Shown here: positions 56,290 to 64,000 of the stretch, one piece after another | Numbering within the stretch: the first letter of the stretch is position 1 | How the letters are laid out: the number at the start of each line of letters is the position of its first letter | DNA from: Aquimonas sp041395245 | GTDB lineage: Bacteria > Pseudomonadota > Gammaproteobacteria > Xanthomonadales > Xanthomonadaceae | Length of the DNA stretch: 64,000 nt | Direction of reading: 5' to 3' | Assembly: GCA_041395245.1 (NCBI GenBank) | Contig: JAWLAY010000006.1 | Span: forward strand, 186,001 to 250,000 | The notes under the pieces: model-generated | Databases searched by the model: none | Told to the model about the DNA's origin: nothing | Seen by the model: the letters and a program-made list of their open reading frames with translations, nothing else | Made by a program: the position numbers and the translations under genes

Positions 56290-57597
56290 TCACTCACCCG
56301 CCGAAGCCAGCAATCGCTGCAACGCATCCGACACGGCGGCATGGTCAGCCGAAGGGTCAACACGCTGCAGCTCCTCGGCAGAAACCTGCCCGCTGGTACG
56401 CCAATTGGCGATCAGCTGACCGATCAACCTTGGGCTTTCAAAGGCCACACTCTGCAGAAGGACGACACCCTGTCCGTCCAGCAGTTTGAAGCGGAAACTG
56501 CCATCCGACTCACGAAACTGCTTGAACTCGGGAAGTGCCTGCTTGCTGGCGACGGGCGCTGCATCGACCACCAGGTGCGCACCAAAGTGCCGCAATCCGA
56601 CGGCCTCGCGCAACGCGCTGAGGAACGGCGTCGCCGTGCGCCGCGCTTTGGCAGCACCTTCGATCAGAACCGCTTCCAGATGCTGTGGCTGGGCAATCAA
56701 TTCCTCGTAGCGTGCCCGCATGGGTGACAACTCACGATCGATCGAATCGAACACCCATTGCTTGGCCTCGCCCCAGCCGAGCCCGTCACGCAGCGCACCA
56801 CGCAGACGCACGGACTCCTCGGCACTCGCAAACGCTTCGAAGATGACCATCAGGGCACTGCTGTCGGGATCCTTGGGCTCACCGGGCACGCGGGAATCGG
56901 TCACGATCTTGAAGATCGCCTCGCGCAGCGCCTTGCTGCCACCCTGGAACAACGGAATCGTGTTGTCGTAGCTCTTCGACATCTTTCGTCCGTCGAGCCC
57001 GGGAAGGGTTGCCACGCTGGCCTCGATCTGCGCCTCGGGCAGGACGAACAGTGAACTCCCGGCACCAAAAAGATGATTGAAACGCGCTGCGATGTCGCGC
57101 GCCATTTCAATGTGCTGAACCTGATCACGGCCAACCGGTACGCGATGCGCGTTGAACATCAGGATGTCGGCGGCCATCAACACCGGATAGCTGAACAGCC
57201 CCATGGTGACGCCCGCGTCCGCGTCTTCGCCAGCCGCCTCGTTGGCATCGGTCGCCGCCTTGTAGGCATGCGCCCGGTTCATCAGCCCTTTGCCCGTGAC
57301 GCAGGTCAACAGCCAAGTCAGCTCGGGAATCTCGGGGATATCGGATTGCCGGTAGAAGCACACCTGGGCCGGATCAAGGCCTGCTGCCAGCCAGGTGGCC
57401 GCGATTTCCAGGCGGGAACGCGCGATGCGCAGCGGGTCATCACACTTGATCAGGGCGTGATAGTCGGCCAGAAAGTAAAACGCATCGACTTGCGGATCGC
57501 GACTGGCGCGCACGGCAGGTCGAATCGCGCCCACGTAGTTGCCCAGATGGGGCGTACCCGTGGTGGTGATGCCGGTCAGAACTCGGATTCGGGACAT
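56290..57597 (-). CDS. trpS: tryptophanyl-tRNA synthetase, long form
   Basis: 435 aa class I synthetase. The ATP site signatures are TPHLGNYVGAIRP (HIGH-like) and GRKMSKSYDN. The core ends near residue 335; the remaining 100 residues contain KQALPEFKQFRESDGSFRF, which resembles a DUF1508/YegP-type beta hairpin, and LLQSVAFESPRLIGQLI. Most bacterial TrpS proteins are about 330 residues; the extension is shared by xanthomonad forms as far as I recall. Its stop is close to xanB2. Confidence 0.94.
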   Translation of the reverse strand: MSRIRVLTGITTTGTPHLGNYVGAIRPAVRASRDPQVDAFYFLADYHALIKCDDPLRIARSRLEIAATWLAAGLDPAQVCFYRQSDIPEIPELTWLLTCVTGKGLMNRAHAYKAATDANEAAGEDADAGVTMGLFSYPVLMAADILMFNAHRVPVGRDQVQHIEMARDIAARFNHLFGAGSSLFVLPEAQIEASVATLPGLDGRKMSKSYDNTIPLFQGGSKALREAIFKIVTDSRVPGEPKDPDSSALMVIFEAFASAEESVRLRGALRDGLGWGEAKQWVFDSIDRELSPMRARYEELIAQPQHLEAVLIEGAAKARRTATPFLSALREAVGLRHFGAHLVVDAAPVASKQALPEFKQFRESDGSFRFKLLDGQGVVLLQSVAFESPRLIGQLIANWRTSGQVSAEELQRVDPSADHAAVSDALQRLLASAGE

Positions 57598-57727
57598 GGG
57601 TTACTCGGGACAAAGGAACGGCGTCGCATGGCATCCGCACGCGAGCCTGCAATCCGGGCATTTTCGCAGCCTTGCCGACTTTCGGGAACCGCCATTTACC
57701 GTAGTGCGAAGAACTCTGGTCGCATGG

Positions 57728-58648
57728 TCAGCGGCGCTGATCCCGCATCAGGGTCGATTTGCCGAACAGGCTCTCGACCAGATCGACGGCCAAGCGCGCG
57801 GTCTGGTTCTTCTTGTCGAAAGCCGGATTCAGTTCAACGATGTCCAACGAGGCTACGCGACCGGTGTCGGCGATCATCTCCATCACTAGTTGCGCCTCGC
57901 GATAGTTGGGACCGCCACGCACCGTCGTGCCCACACCCGGCGCGATGGTCGGATCGAGGAAGTCGACATCGAAACTGACGTGCAGATGGGTATCGGCGTC
58001 CACCCCGTCCAACGCCTCCTCCATCGCCTTCTTGATGCCGACTTCGTCGATGTAGCGCATGTCGTAGATGTCCAACCCAACATCATGGACCAGCCGTCGC
58101 TCGCCTTCGTCCACCGAGCGAATACCGATCTGGCGCACCACATCCGGCGTGATCGCGGGTGCGAAGCCGCCCAGTTCGGTCAGCGATGACGGTCCATATC
58201 CGCAAAGACAGGCGACCGGCATGCCGTGCACGTTACCGGAAGGTGTCAGCTCCGAGGTGTTGAAGTCTGCATGGGCGTCCAGCCACAACACCCGCAGCTT
58301 TTTGCCTGCACTGCGACAGTGCAACGCCACCGCCGTGATCGAACCGATCGCCAGGCAATGGTCGCCGCCAAGCAGGACCGGCAGATTGCCCAGTGCCAAT
58401 TCAGCACTGACTGCCTGCATGACGGCCTGATTCCACCGCACGACCGCCTCCAGATGGCGATAGCCAGCCTGCGGCGGCAACCAGGGATTGAACGGACCAC
58501 TGAGGTTGCCGCGATCCTCGACCGCCAGCCCGCGGGCACGCAGCGCCTCGGCAAGACGCGCAACACGTAGGGCTTCGGGGCCCATCGAGGCACCGCGATG
58601 TCCCGCGCCAATATCGGTCGGGGCACCAATCAAACTGAGGGTCTGCAT
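57728..58648 (-). CDS. rocF: arginase
   Basis: 306 aa. It hydrolyses arginine to ornithine and urea. Manganese ligands are visible in LLGGDHCLAIG, WLDAHADFN and HVSFDVDFLDPTIAPG; the substrate loop has TPSGNVHGMPVACL. The ATG is three bases after the Hpt gene stop. The 130-bp gap to trpS (57598-57727) holds the trpS upstream region and no clear terminator. Confidence 0.95.
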   Translation of the reverse strand: MQTLSLIGAPTDIGAGHRGASMGPEALRVARLAEALRARGLAVEDRGNLSGPFNPWLPPQAGYRHLEAVVRWNQAVMQAVSAELALGNLPVLLGGDHCLAIGSITAVALHCRSAGKKLRVLWLDAHADFNTSELTPSGNVHGMPVACLCGYGPSSLTELGGFAPAITPDVVRQIGIRSVDEGERRLVHDVGLDIYDMRYIDEVGIKKAMEEALDGVDADTHLHVSFDVDFLDPTIAPGVGTTVRGGPNYREAQLVMEMIADTGRVASLDIVELNPAFDKKNQTARLAVDLVESLFGKSTLMRDQRR

Positions 58649-58651
58649 GCG

Positions 58652-59029
58652 CTACTCCTGCGATTCGGAGGCCTGACTGGCGATCTGGATCGCGTCATCC
58701 AGCATCTTCAGCAGGCGCTGATAATTGGCGTCCAGACTACGACAGGCCTGGGCGACGGTCGGACGCCGTCGCGGGGTATGTGCCAACCACGCGATCCAGT
58801 AACGCTCCATGGCGCGAGCGTGGTCGCCGAGGGCATCGAAGCCGTAGGAACCCGCCGAACCGGCCAGCTTGTGCAGCAGGCTGCGCAGATCATCGACGGT
58901 CGAGTCGCGATCCTGCGTCTCGTCGTTCTCTGCGGAGAGCACTTCCCACTGCCGCCGCACGCGCTGGCGCGAGTCCTTCAGACTCAGGCGATACAGGGCA
59001 AGCAGGGACTCGAAGCCATCGATACTCAC
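58652..59029 (-). CDS. histidine phosphotransfer (Hpt) protein
   Basis: 125 aa from a GTG at 59029 with GGGAG eight bases upstream; another GTG at 59056 is open but crowds the tRNA. The four-helix Hpt pattern carries the phospho-acceptor in LLHKLAGSAGSYGFD. It shuttles phosphate between a hybrid kinase and a response regulator, none of which is adjacent. It lies between tRNA-Thr and arginase, so it is an orphan relay component. Confidence 0.8.
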   Translation of the reverse strand: MSIDGFESLLALYRLSLKDSRQRVRRQWEVLSAENDETQDRDSTVDDLRSLLHKLAGSAGSYGFDALGDHARAMERYWIAWLAHTPRRRPTVAQACRSLDANYQRLLKMLDDAIQIASQASESQE

Positions 59030-59065
59030 GCGTGCGCCGCTCCCGAACCTCGTCACGTGTGGATT

Positions 59066-59141
59066 TGGTGCCGCTTGTCCGACTCGAACGGACGACCTAC
59101 TGATTACAAATCAGTTGCTCTACCAACTGAGCTAAAGCGGC
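59066..59141 (-). tRNA. tRNA-Thr (UGU)
   Basis: 76 nt. Acceptor stem GCCGCTT/AAGCGGC with an encoded CCA, D arm TAGCTCAGTTGGTAGAGCA, anticodon stem ACTGA/TCAGT with loop TTTGTAA (anticodon TGT), and T arm GTCCGTTCGAGTCGGAC. All four arms fold without mismatches. Confidence 0.97.
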
Positions 59142-59150
59142 GAGGCGCGC

Positions 59151-59156
59151 ATTGTA
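59151..59156 (-). promoter_or_regulatory. likely -10 box of the tRNA-Thr gene
   Basis: TACAAT on the minus strand, ending nine bases upstream of the mature 5' end. No good -35 hexamer is evident at the standard distance. Confidence 0.4.
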
Positions 59157-59193
59157 GTGGCAGCAGCGCGGTCACGCCACAACACCCGGATGC

Positions 59194-59868
59194 TCAGGGA
59201 CTGCCGCACTCCCGCGCGGTCGCACTCACACCCGCATAGCCGCCGAGGTGATCGCGCCAGGCAAAGCCCGGACTCACGGCGATGTCGATCCAGTAATTCG
59301 GAACGTCTTCGTTGCGCTCGGCCAGTTCGGCGGCGAAACCCATGCCCTGCACTTCCGCCAGTCGTTTTCGCGCGTTGTCGAGCTCGCGGAACACGCCCAG
59401 CGAAACGGTGTTCTCGCGCTCGCCGGAGGTCACCACGTAGTAGTCGCGCAACCCCTTGCTGGCGAGTTCGCGAGCGACCGCCAACGCGGCATCGCGATTG
59501 GATCGCGCGGGCAGGAATACCCAGTAGCCGCGCCGCGCCAATGCGCGTGTTTCCTGAAACTGGATCTGCTGCACGACGGGCGTCAGCGCGTTCACGGCGC
59601 GACGCAGATCAGCCTGCGTCAGGAAGGGCCCGATCCGCTCACAGGTCCATTGCGCCGGGGCGATGGCCGGCTCGGGTGCTGCCGCCAGCTCGGCCTCGGG
59701 CGCCGGTGGCTGCTGACGCAGTTCAGCCTCCGAGAGCAGTTCCAGCATGGCCACCGCAGGCTCGCCCTGGGCATGGATACGTGGCTGGTAGTGCGGCTGC
59801 AGGTACCACCAGACGCCCACGCCGATATTGGTCAGCAACAGGGCAAACAACAGGAATCTTGGCAACAT
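59194..59868 (-). CDS. SPOR-domain membrane protein
   Basis: 224 aa. One N-terminal membrane helix (residues 2-22), an Ala/Pro/Glu-rich linker, and a C-terminal SPOR-like domain (CERIGPFLTQADLRRAVNAL, YWVFLPARSNRDAALAVARELASKG read in parts, and VSLGVFRELDNARKRL). SPOR domains bind peptidoglycan stripped of stem peptides at the division septum. It follows coaX on the same strand, an arrangement common in this group. Division or cell-wall role inferred. Confidence 0.8.
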   Translation of the reverse strand: MLPRFLLFALLLTNIGVGVWWYLQPHYQPRIHAQGEPAVAMLELLSEAELRQQPPAPEAELAAAPEPAIAPAQWTCERIGPFLTQADLRRAVNALTPVVQQIQFQETRALARRGYWVFLPARSNRDAALAVARELASKGLRDYYVVTSGERENTVSLGVFRELDNARKRLAEVQGMGFAAELAERNEDVPNYWIDIAVSPGFAWRDHLGGYAGVSATARECGSP

Positions 59869-59924
59869 TCAAAGCGCTCAGGCGGATCAGGAAGCGGTGT
59901 CAGGCGGATAGTAGCAGCCGAAGG

Positions 59925-60680
59925 CTACGGCATCCGAACCCGTTTCCACAGCCCTTCCAGCACCAGATCACGACGCACTTCACAGTCGATTTCCAACTGC
60001 GCCTGCACGACGGCGGCATCGCCGCCTGCGATGACACATCGCACCGGCATTTGTAACTGACGACGCAACCTGCGCACAGCCATTTCAATCATCGCGGTCA
60101 CCGCGAACACGGGAGCGGAGCGTATTGCGGCAGCCGAATCATCGGCCCAAAGGCGGCACTCGGCATCGTCAACGCCCATCAGCCGCTGCAAGCCCGGCGC
60201 GGCGTTCAACAAACCACCTTGCATGGCCTGCAGCCCAGCCAGAATGGAACCACCGAGGTGCTGACCCTGGGCGTCCACGGCGTCCAGCGTCAACGCCGTG
60301 CCGACGTTGGCCAGCAGCAAGGCCTCCCCGGGCTGCCAGGCCGCAAGCATGCCCAGCCAACGATCCACGCCCAAGCGCTCGCTGTGTCGATACGCCGAGC
60401 GCAAACCGGCGCAGGATGCCTCGCTGCGCACTTCGCGGACGCGACCAAACCGACCCAGCAAGGCATCACGCAGCACTTCCGCGTGCTCGGGCGAAAGCAC
60501 CTGCGCCAAGGCAACCTGTCGACCTTGCGATGTATTCGGCAACGCCTGTTGCCAACCAGCGTGCTGCAGCGCGGACCAGTCCATCGCACCACGCTCAACG
60601 ATGCCATCGGCCTCGGTACACGCCCACTTCAGTCGCGTGTTACCCGCGTCGAACAACAGCCAGTCCTTGGACTCATCCAC
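59925..60680 (-). CDS. coaX: type III pantothenate kinase
   Basis: 251 aa. The GTG at 60680 overlaps the birA stop by eight bases. ASKHA fold with LLFDAGNTRLKWA (phosphate 1), GVDRWLGMLAAW, LLANVGTALTLDAVD (phosphate 2) and CVIAGGDAAVV. First step of coenzyme A synthesis, not feedback-inhibited by CoA in this class and dependent on a monovalent cation. Translational coupling with birA is usual in beta- and gammaproteobacteria. Confidence 0.94.
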   Translation of the reverse strand: MDESKDWLLFDAGNTRLKWACTEADGIVERGAMDWSALQHAGWQQALPNTSQGRQVALAQVLSPEHAEVLRDALLGRFGRVREVRSEASCAGLRSAYRHSERLGVDRWLGMLAAWQPGEALLLANVGTALTLDAVDAQGQHLGGSILAGLQAMQGGLLNAAPGLQRLMGVDDAECRLWADDSAAAIRSAPVFAVTAMIEMAVRRLRRQLQMPVRCVIAGGDAAVVQAQLEIDCEVRRDLVLEGLWKRVRMP

Positions 60681-61509
60681 GCCGCACACTCCGCAGACGA
60701 ACTTCACCGCTGTGATACGTGGCAAGCCTGACCTTTCCCGGTGCCTCGGGCATTGCGTGGGCGATTTGCAGAGCCCCCTGCGAATCAATCCCCTGCACGC
60801 GACCGTGAAGGACACGCCCATCCAACTCAAGGATCACCTCGCAATCCTGATAGGCATGATGCAAGCGCCAGCGTTCGAGCATCTGCTGTCGCTGCAGTGC
60901 ATCGGCCTGCAGCCAATTGACATCCAGACCTCGCAACGCGAGGACACAGGCCGCGAACAGATCGACGCGACGATCCAGCGAACGACAATCCAGTCCCAGG
61001 CGTGCCAGATCAGTGGTCGGGCGATCCACGGCAGGCGCATCGTGAAGGTTGAGACCCACGCCAATCACCACGAAGGGCGACGGCGCACTGGACAGTTCGA
61101 TCAGTACGCCGCCCAACTTGTGCTCACCCACAACGAGATCGTTCGGCCATTTGAGTCCGACCGAGGTCAGACCCAGTCCGTGCAAGGCTTCGACCAGGAC
61201 GACCCCCACCGCAAGACTCAGCGACTGTGCCGCCGCCAGACCGCCCTGCAATGGCAGCGCCACCGACAGTAACATCGCATTGCCGCGAGACGACGACCAG
61301 ACCCGGCCTAAGCGGCCACGCCCTGCGGATTGCTGATCGGCGATCAGCACTCGGGCATGGACCGGACAGGTTTGCGCCAACAAGCGCGTATTAGTGGAAT
61401 CGGTTTCTGCCACCCATTCCAGCGAGTCCAGCCGGGTCAGGGTGGCATCACCCAGGCGCGCAGCCAGCCTTGCCAATGGTTCGAAACCGGTCATCGATGC
61501 ATCAGGCAT
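60673..61509 (-). CDS. birA: biotin-protein ligase without a repressor domain
   Basis: 278 aa. The ligase starts at once (DSLEWVAETDSTNTRLL) with QQSAGRGRLGRVWSS, the biotin-AMP motif, and KWPNDLVVGEHKLGGVL including the catalytic Lys; a C-terminal SH3-like domain follows (LDGRVLHGRVQGIDSQGAL). The helix-turn-helix of E. coli BirA is missing, so it cannot repress bio genes by DNA binding. ATG at 61509 overlaps the plsY stop; a second ATG five codons later is possible. Confidence 0.93.
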   Translation of the reverse strand: MPDASMTGFEPLARLAARLGDATLTRLDSLEWVAETDSTNTRLLAQTCPVHARVLIADQQSAGRGRLGRVWSSSRGNAMLLSVALPLQGGLAAAQSLSLAVGVVLVEALHGLGLTSVGLKWPNDLVVGEHKLGGVLIELSSAPSPFVVIGVGLNLHDAPAVDRPTTDLARLGLDCRSLDRRVDLFAACVLALRGLDVNWLQADALQRQQMLERWRLHHAYQDCEVILELDGRVLHGRVQGIDSQGALQIAHAMPEAPGKVRLATYHSGEVRLRSVRRG

Positions 61510-62167
61510 TGGGGTCCAGCCCGCGCAGATACAGCCAACCTCGACGCCAGATCCGGGCGCGCGGAAACCTGTGCTCGCGACCGGCCACGAGCCGATGCAG
61601 ATTCAATCGATGCGTGAACACGATGAATGCAGCGGCGGACAGCGCAAACCATACTGGCGCGTCACCCCAGAACCATGCCATGGGAACCAGGACCAAGGTG
61701 GCCAACACACTCGCCAAGCCGACATAGCCCGTCGTCGTGAGCGTCAACAGCCAGACCAGCAAGCAAGGCAACAAGCTCATCGGCCAAACCACGCCCAGCC
61801 CACCCACCATCGTGCCCACGCCCTTGCCGCCACGAAAGCCATGAAACACCGGCCAAGTGTGGCCAGCGGCGGCACACAGGACCGCCCACCACACCCAGTA
61901 CGAACCGCTTGCCAGTCCGCCTCCCCAGCGCGTCTGTACCCACACGGTAAAACCGGTTGCCAACGCGCCTTTGCCGATATCGATCAGCACGACACCCAAG
62001 GCAAACCGCCAGCCCTGAGTACGAAAGGCGTTGGTACCACCGGCATTACCACTGCCCTGATGGCGGATATCCACACCAATCCGTCGTCCCAGTAGCAAAC
62101 TACCCGAAACCGAACCCAGAAGGTAGGCAACCAGCAGGGTCAACACCATGCAGAGGGTGAGATTCAT
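61502..62167 (-). CDS. plsY: acyl-phosphate:glycerol-3-phosphate acyltransferase
   Basis: 221 aa, about six membrane helices. The start is the ATG giving MNLTLCMVLTLLVAYLLGS. Three active-site motifs: YLLGSVSGSLL with the nearby GSGNAGGTNAFRT, HTWPVFHGFRGGKGVGT, and HRLNLHRL. It transfers the acyl group of acyl-phosphate to glycerol 3-phosphate to make lysophosphatidic acid. The neighbour upstream encodes a FakA/FakB-like fusion, which would make acyl-phosphate. The 53-bp gap carries no terminator, so one transcript is likely. The downstream birA overlap extends the operon. Confidence 0.95.
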   Translation of the reverse strand: MNLTLCMVLTLLVAYLLGSVSGSLLLGRRIGVDIRHQGSGNAGGTNAFRTQGWRFALGVVLIDIGKGALATGFTVWVQTRWGGGLASGSYWVWWAVLCAAAGHTWPVFHGFRGGKGVGTMVGGLGVVWPMSLLPCLLVWLLTLTTTGYVGLASVLATLVLVPMAWFWGDAPVWFALSAAAFIVFTHRLNLHRLVAGREHRFPRARIWRRGWLYLRGLDPNA

Positions 62168-62220
62168 GCGTTCAGGATATCGCCTGCCACAGCTGTCTTG
62201 CAGGTCTCGGTCGCACGAAG

Positions 62221-64000
62221 TCAGGCATTCGAAGTATCGCCCGCGATGGCGACAGGGATAGGCTGCCACGCGACGACCAAGGCACCCGTGCCCGCATGCG
62301 CGCCAACCGCCGGTCCGACCTCCACGATACCCAGATCGTCGACATCCAGACCGCTTACCAAGCCACGACGAAGCACCTCCGCATCCTCGGCACAGCCGAC
62401 GTGACCGATCAGTACGCGCCATCGCTGTGATGGATTCATCCGCCGACGCAGGTAGCGCGCAAACCGTGCTGGCGCGGATTGCGCTCCGCCCCACAGCGCA
62501 CCGGCCACGCCCAGACGACCCGATGGCTTCATCCGCGCGATCGGCACCAGCCCCAGACCAGCGATCAGAGGCTTTGCCCAGGCGGGCATCCGACCGCCAC
62601 GCACGGCGAAACTGACATCCCGCGTGATGGCCCAGGTCTGAACCTGCCCTCTCGCCGCCGAGACCGCTTCACGAATCACCTTGCTGCCTGCGCCACCGCG
62701 CGCCAGCTCGGCCGCCAGCACGGCCAGCAAGGCCTGTCCACAGGACGCATGCCCGCTGTCGAGCACATGGACACGCTCTTCATCCACTCGACTGGCGGCG
62801 GATTCCGCCGCCTGCAAGGTACCGGAGAGGGCACGCGACAAGCCGACGTAGACGAGCTCGTCGTGGTGCGAAAGACTGATCTCGAACTGACGCCGAAAAT
62901 CGCCTGCGGGTGGTTGAGAGGTCTTGGGAAAGACCCCGCCCGCACGCAACCGTCGGTGAAACTCGGCGGCACTGAGTGAAACCTTGTCGAGGAAATCCTC
63001 ATCGCCAAACGAGACGCGCACCGGCACCATGTGAATCGCCAATGCCTGCTGCAACGCAATCGGCAAGTCCGCGCCACTGTCGGTGACCACGGCAACCGCC
63101 TGCTGGCGCGACGCTTCGGCCTGTTGCGCCAACATGTCGTCGGCTTTGATCGCACTGACGCGTCCGAAATCACGCATCCGTTCGAACATGAGCGCGGGCT
63201 CAGCCACATGCGCATGAACGCGAACCTTTTCCTGACCGCCCGCGACAACGACGCTCACCGCCCCCAGGGAGGCCAGTGCCTCGCGAATCTGCGGCGCCGA
63301 CAAGCCCTGGCCACTGACCAGACATTCGCTGCACCAGCGATGGGACTCGTCCACATCGTCGTGCAAGTGTTCTCCGGCAAACGGGATTTCCGGCGCGGAA
63401 TGCGGGGTTACCGGCGCGGAAAGACGCCCGCTTTCGACGTATTCGGAAATTCCCTCCAGCAGATCGATAAATCCCTGCGCGCCCGCATCAACAACGCCTG
63501 CCTGCTTCAACACGGGCAACTGTTCCGGCGTGCGTGCCAAGGCGACACGTGCCTGCGCGAGCGCTTGAGCGAAACCGGCCCGCGCATTGTTGACGGAGTC
63601 CGCACACCCCACCCAGGCATCGGCAAAGGCTCGAATGACGCTGAGGATGGTTCCTTCGCGAGGGTCCGACAGGGCACCGCAGGCGGCGTTGGCGCCTGCC
63701 TTGCTTGCATGGGCGAGCAACCGTGGCGGCGCGCTGTCGACACCCGCCAGGGCCTGACTGACACCGGAAAAGAACTGCGCCAGAATCGCCCCGGAGTTGC
63801 CGCGCGCGCCGTCTACTGCGGCATCGGCGACGGATCGCATCAGGGCACCGACGGAATGACAGCGATGACAAAGCCCCGCACTGATCACCGTGTTGAGCGT
63901 GAAGGCAAGGTTGCTGCCTGTATCGCCATCCGGCACGGGGAACACATTGATTCGATCCAGCCACTCGCGACGATTGACAACCCGGCGCATCCCCGAAATC
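62221..64000 (-). CDS. DhaL-DegV fusion, FakA/FakB-like fatty acid kinase (5' end outside window)
   Basis: At least 593 codons; the frame is open to the right edge (ISG before an internal Met), so the true start lies beyond 64000. N-terminal DhaL/DAK2 kinase domain with the metal-binding Asp cluster in INVFPVPDGDTGSNL and GARGNSGAILAQF; a middle FakA-type linker with SECLVSGQGLS and VVAGGQEKVRVHAH; then a DegV/FakB lipid-binding domain from VVTDSGADLPIAL through SRALSGTLQAAES and VLDSGHASCGQ, to GALVVAWQP. In Gram-positives separate FakA and FakB proteins phosphorylate exogenous fatty acids for PlsX/PlsY. Here they are joined in one chain beside plsY. Confidence 0.85.
   Translation of the reverse strand, partial: ISGMRRVVNRREWLDRINVFPVPDGDTGSNLAFTLNTVISAGLCHRCHSVGALMRSVADAAVDGARGNSGAILAQFFSGVSQALAGVDSAPPRLLAHASKAGANAACGALSDPREGTILSVIRAFADAWVGCADSVNNARAGFAQALAQARVALARTPEQLPVLKQAGVVDAGAQGFIDLLEGISEYVESGRLSAPVTPHSAPEIPFAGEHLHDDVDESHRWCSECLVSGQGLSAPQIREALASLGAVSVVVAGGQEKVRVHAHVAEPALMFERMRDFGRVSAIKADDMLAQQAEASRQQAVAVVTDSGADLPIALQQALAIHMVPVRVSFGDEDFLDKVSLSAAEFHRRLRAGGVFPKTSQPPAGDFRRQFEISLSHHDELVYVGLSRALSGTLQAAESAASRVDEERVHVLDSGHASCGQALLAVLAAELARGGAGSKVIREAVSAARGQVQTWAITRDVSFAVRGGRMPAWAKPLIAGLGLVPIARMKPSGRLGVAGALWGGAQSAPARFARYLRRRMNPSQRWRVLIGHVGCAEDAEVLRRGLVSGLDVDDLGIVEVGPAVGAHAGTGALVVAWQPIPVAIAGDTSNA

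Overview
The window is a gene-dense, high-GC stretch of a gammaproteobacterial chromosome, most probably from the Xanthomonadales/Lysobacterales. The support is gene content and order, not a database match: a XanB2-type chorismatase, a long-form TrpS with a C-terminal extension, a biotin ligase without a repressor domain overlapping a type III pantothenate kinase, an algZ-algR-hemC string, an aa3 oxidase cluster ordered much as in Pseudomonas, and an exported protein carrying an IFADSFE motif of the kind seen in exported proteins of this group. No phage, IS element, CRISPR array or rRNA was found. One tRNA (Thr, UGU) is present.

Layout. 0-5 kb: a sigma54-type two-component system next to a small exported protein that has its own candidate sigma54 promoter, then an RcnB-like exported protein. 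5-8 kb: a glucosidase of the glycogen-debranching type broken by one frameshift, plus a glyoxalase-fold protein. 8.3-11 kb: three consecutive genes for exported proteins (dockerin-like, unassigned but cohesin-like in places, and cohesin-like with a C-terminal anchor), all broken by single-base frameshifts. 11-15 kb: proline iminopeptidase, a class III aminotransferase, obgE. 15.4-23.2 kb: a signalling block (FIST sensor, soluble histidine kinase, REC-HDOD, lone REC, exported esterase, PAS/GGDEF/EAL/CZB protein). 23.4-34 kb: exported KatG, Rep helicase, thymidine kinase, two exported peptidases. 34-42.6 kb: cytochrome aa3 oxidase structural and assembly genes plus heme A synthesis. 42.7-50.4 kb: a lipoprotein, an SLC13-type transporter, an outer-membrane protein, and an overlapping carboxylesterase-algZ-algR-hemC string. 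50.6-55.2 kb: a heme-binding exported protein with a DUF1501/DUF1800 pair. 55.3-64 kb: chorismatase, trpS, arginase, Hpt protein, tRNA-Thr, SPOR protein, coaX, birA, plsY, and the start-less 5' part of a FakA-FakB-like fusion that runs off the right edge.

The most unusual feature is a family of palindromic intergenic elements (seven copies in five places) bounded by CTAG. Full copies are 169-170 bp, each symmetric about a central hairpin; short internally deleted copies are 58 or about 92 bp. Four copies abut the 3' end of a gene, and in all four the terminal CTAG supplies that gene's TAG stop codon. Other leads are the sigma54 circuit at the left end, the broken cohesin/dockerin-like cluster, an FNR-type palindrome in front of the oxidase operon, and the pairing of plsY with a fused fatty-acid kinase/binding protein, which would make the acyl-phosphate that PlsY uses.

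All functional calls come from reading motifs, lengths and gene order by eye. No search was run.
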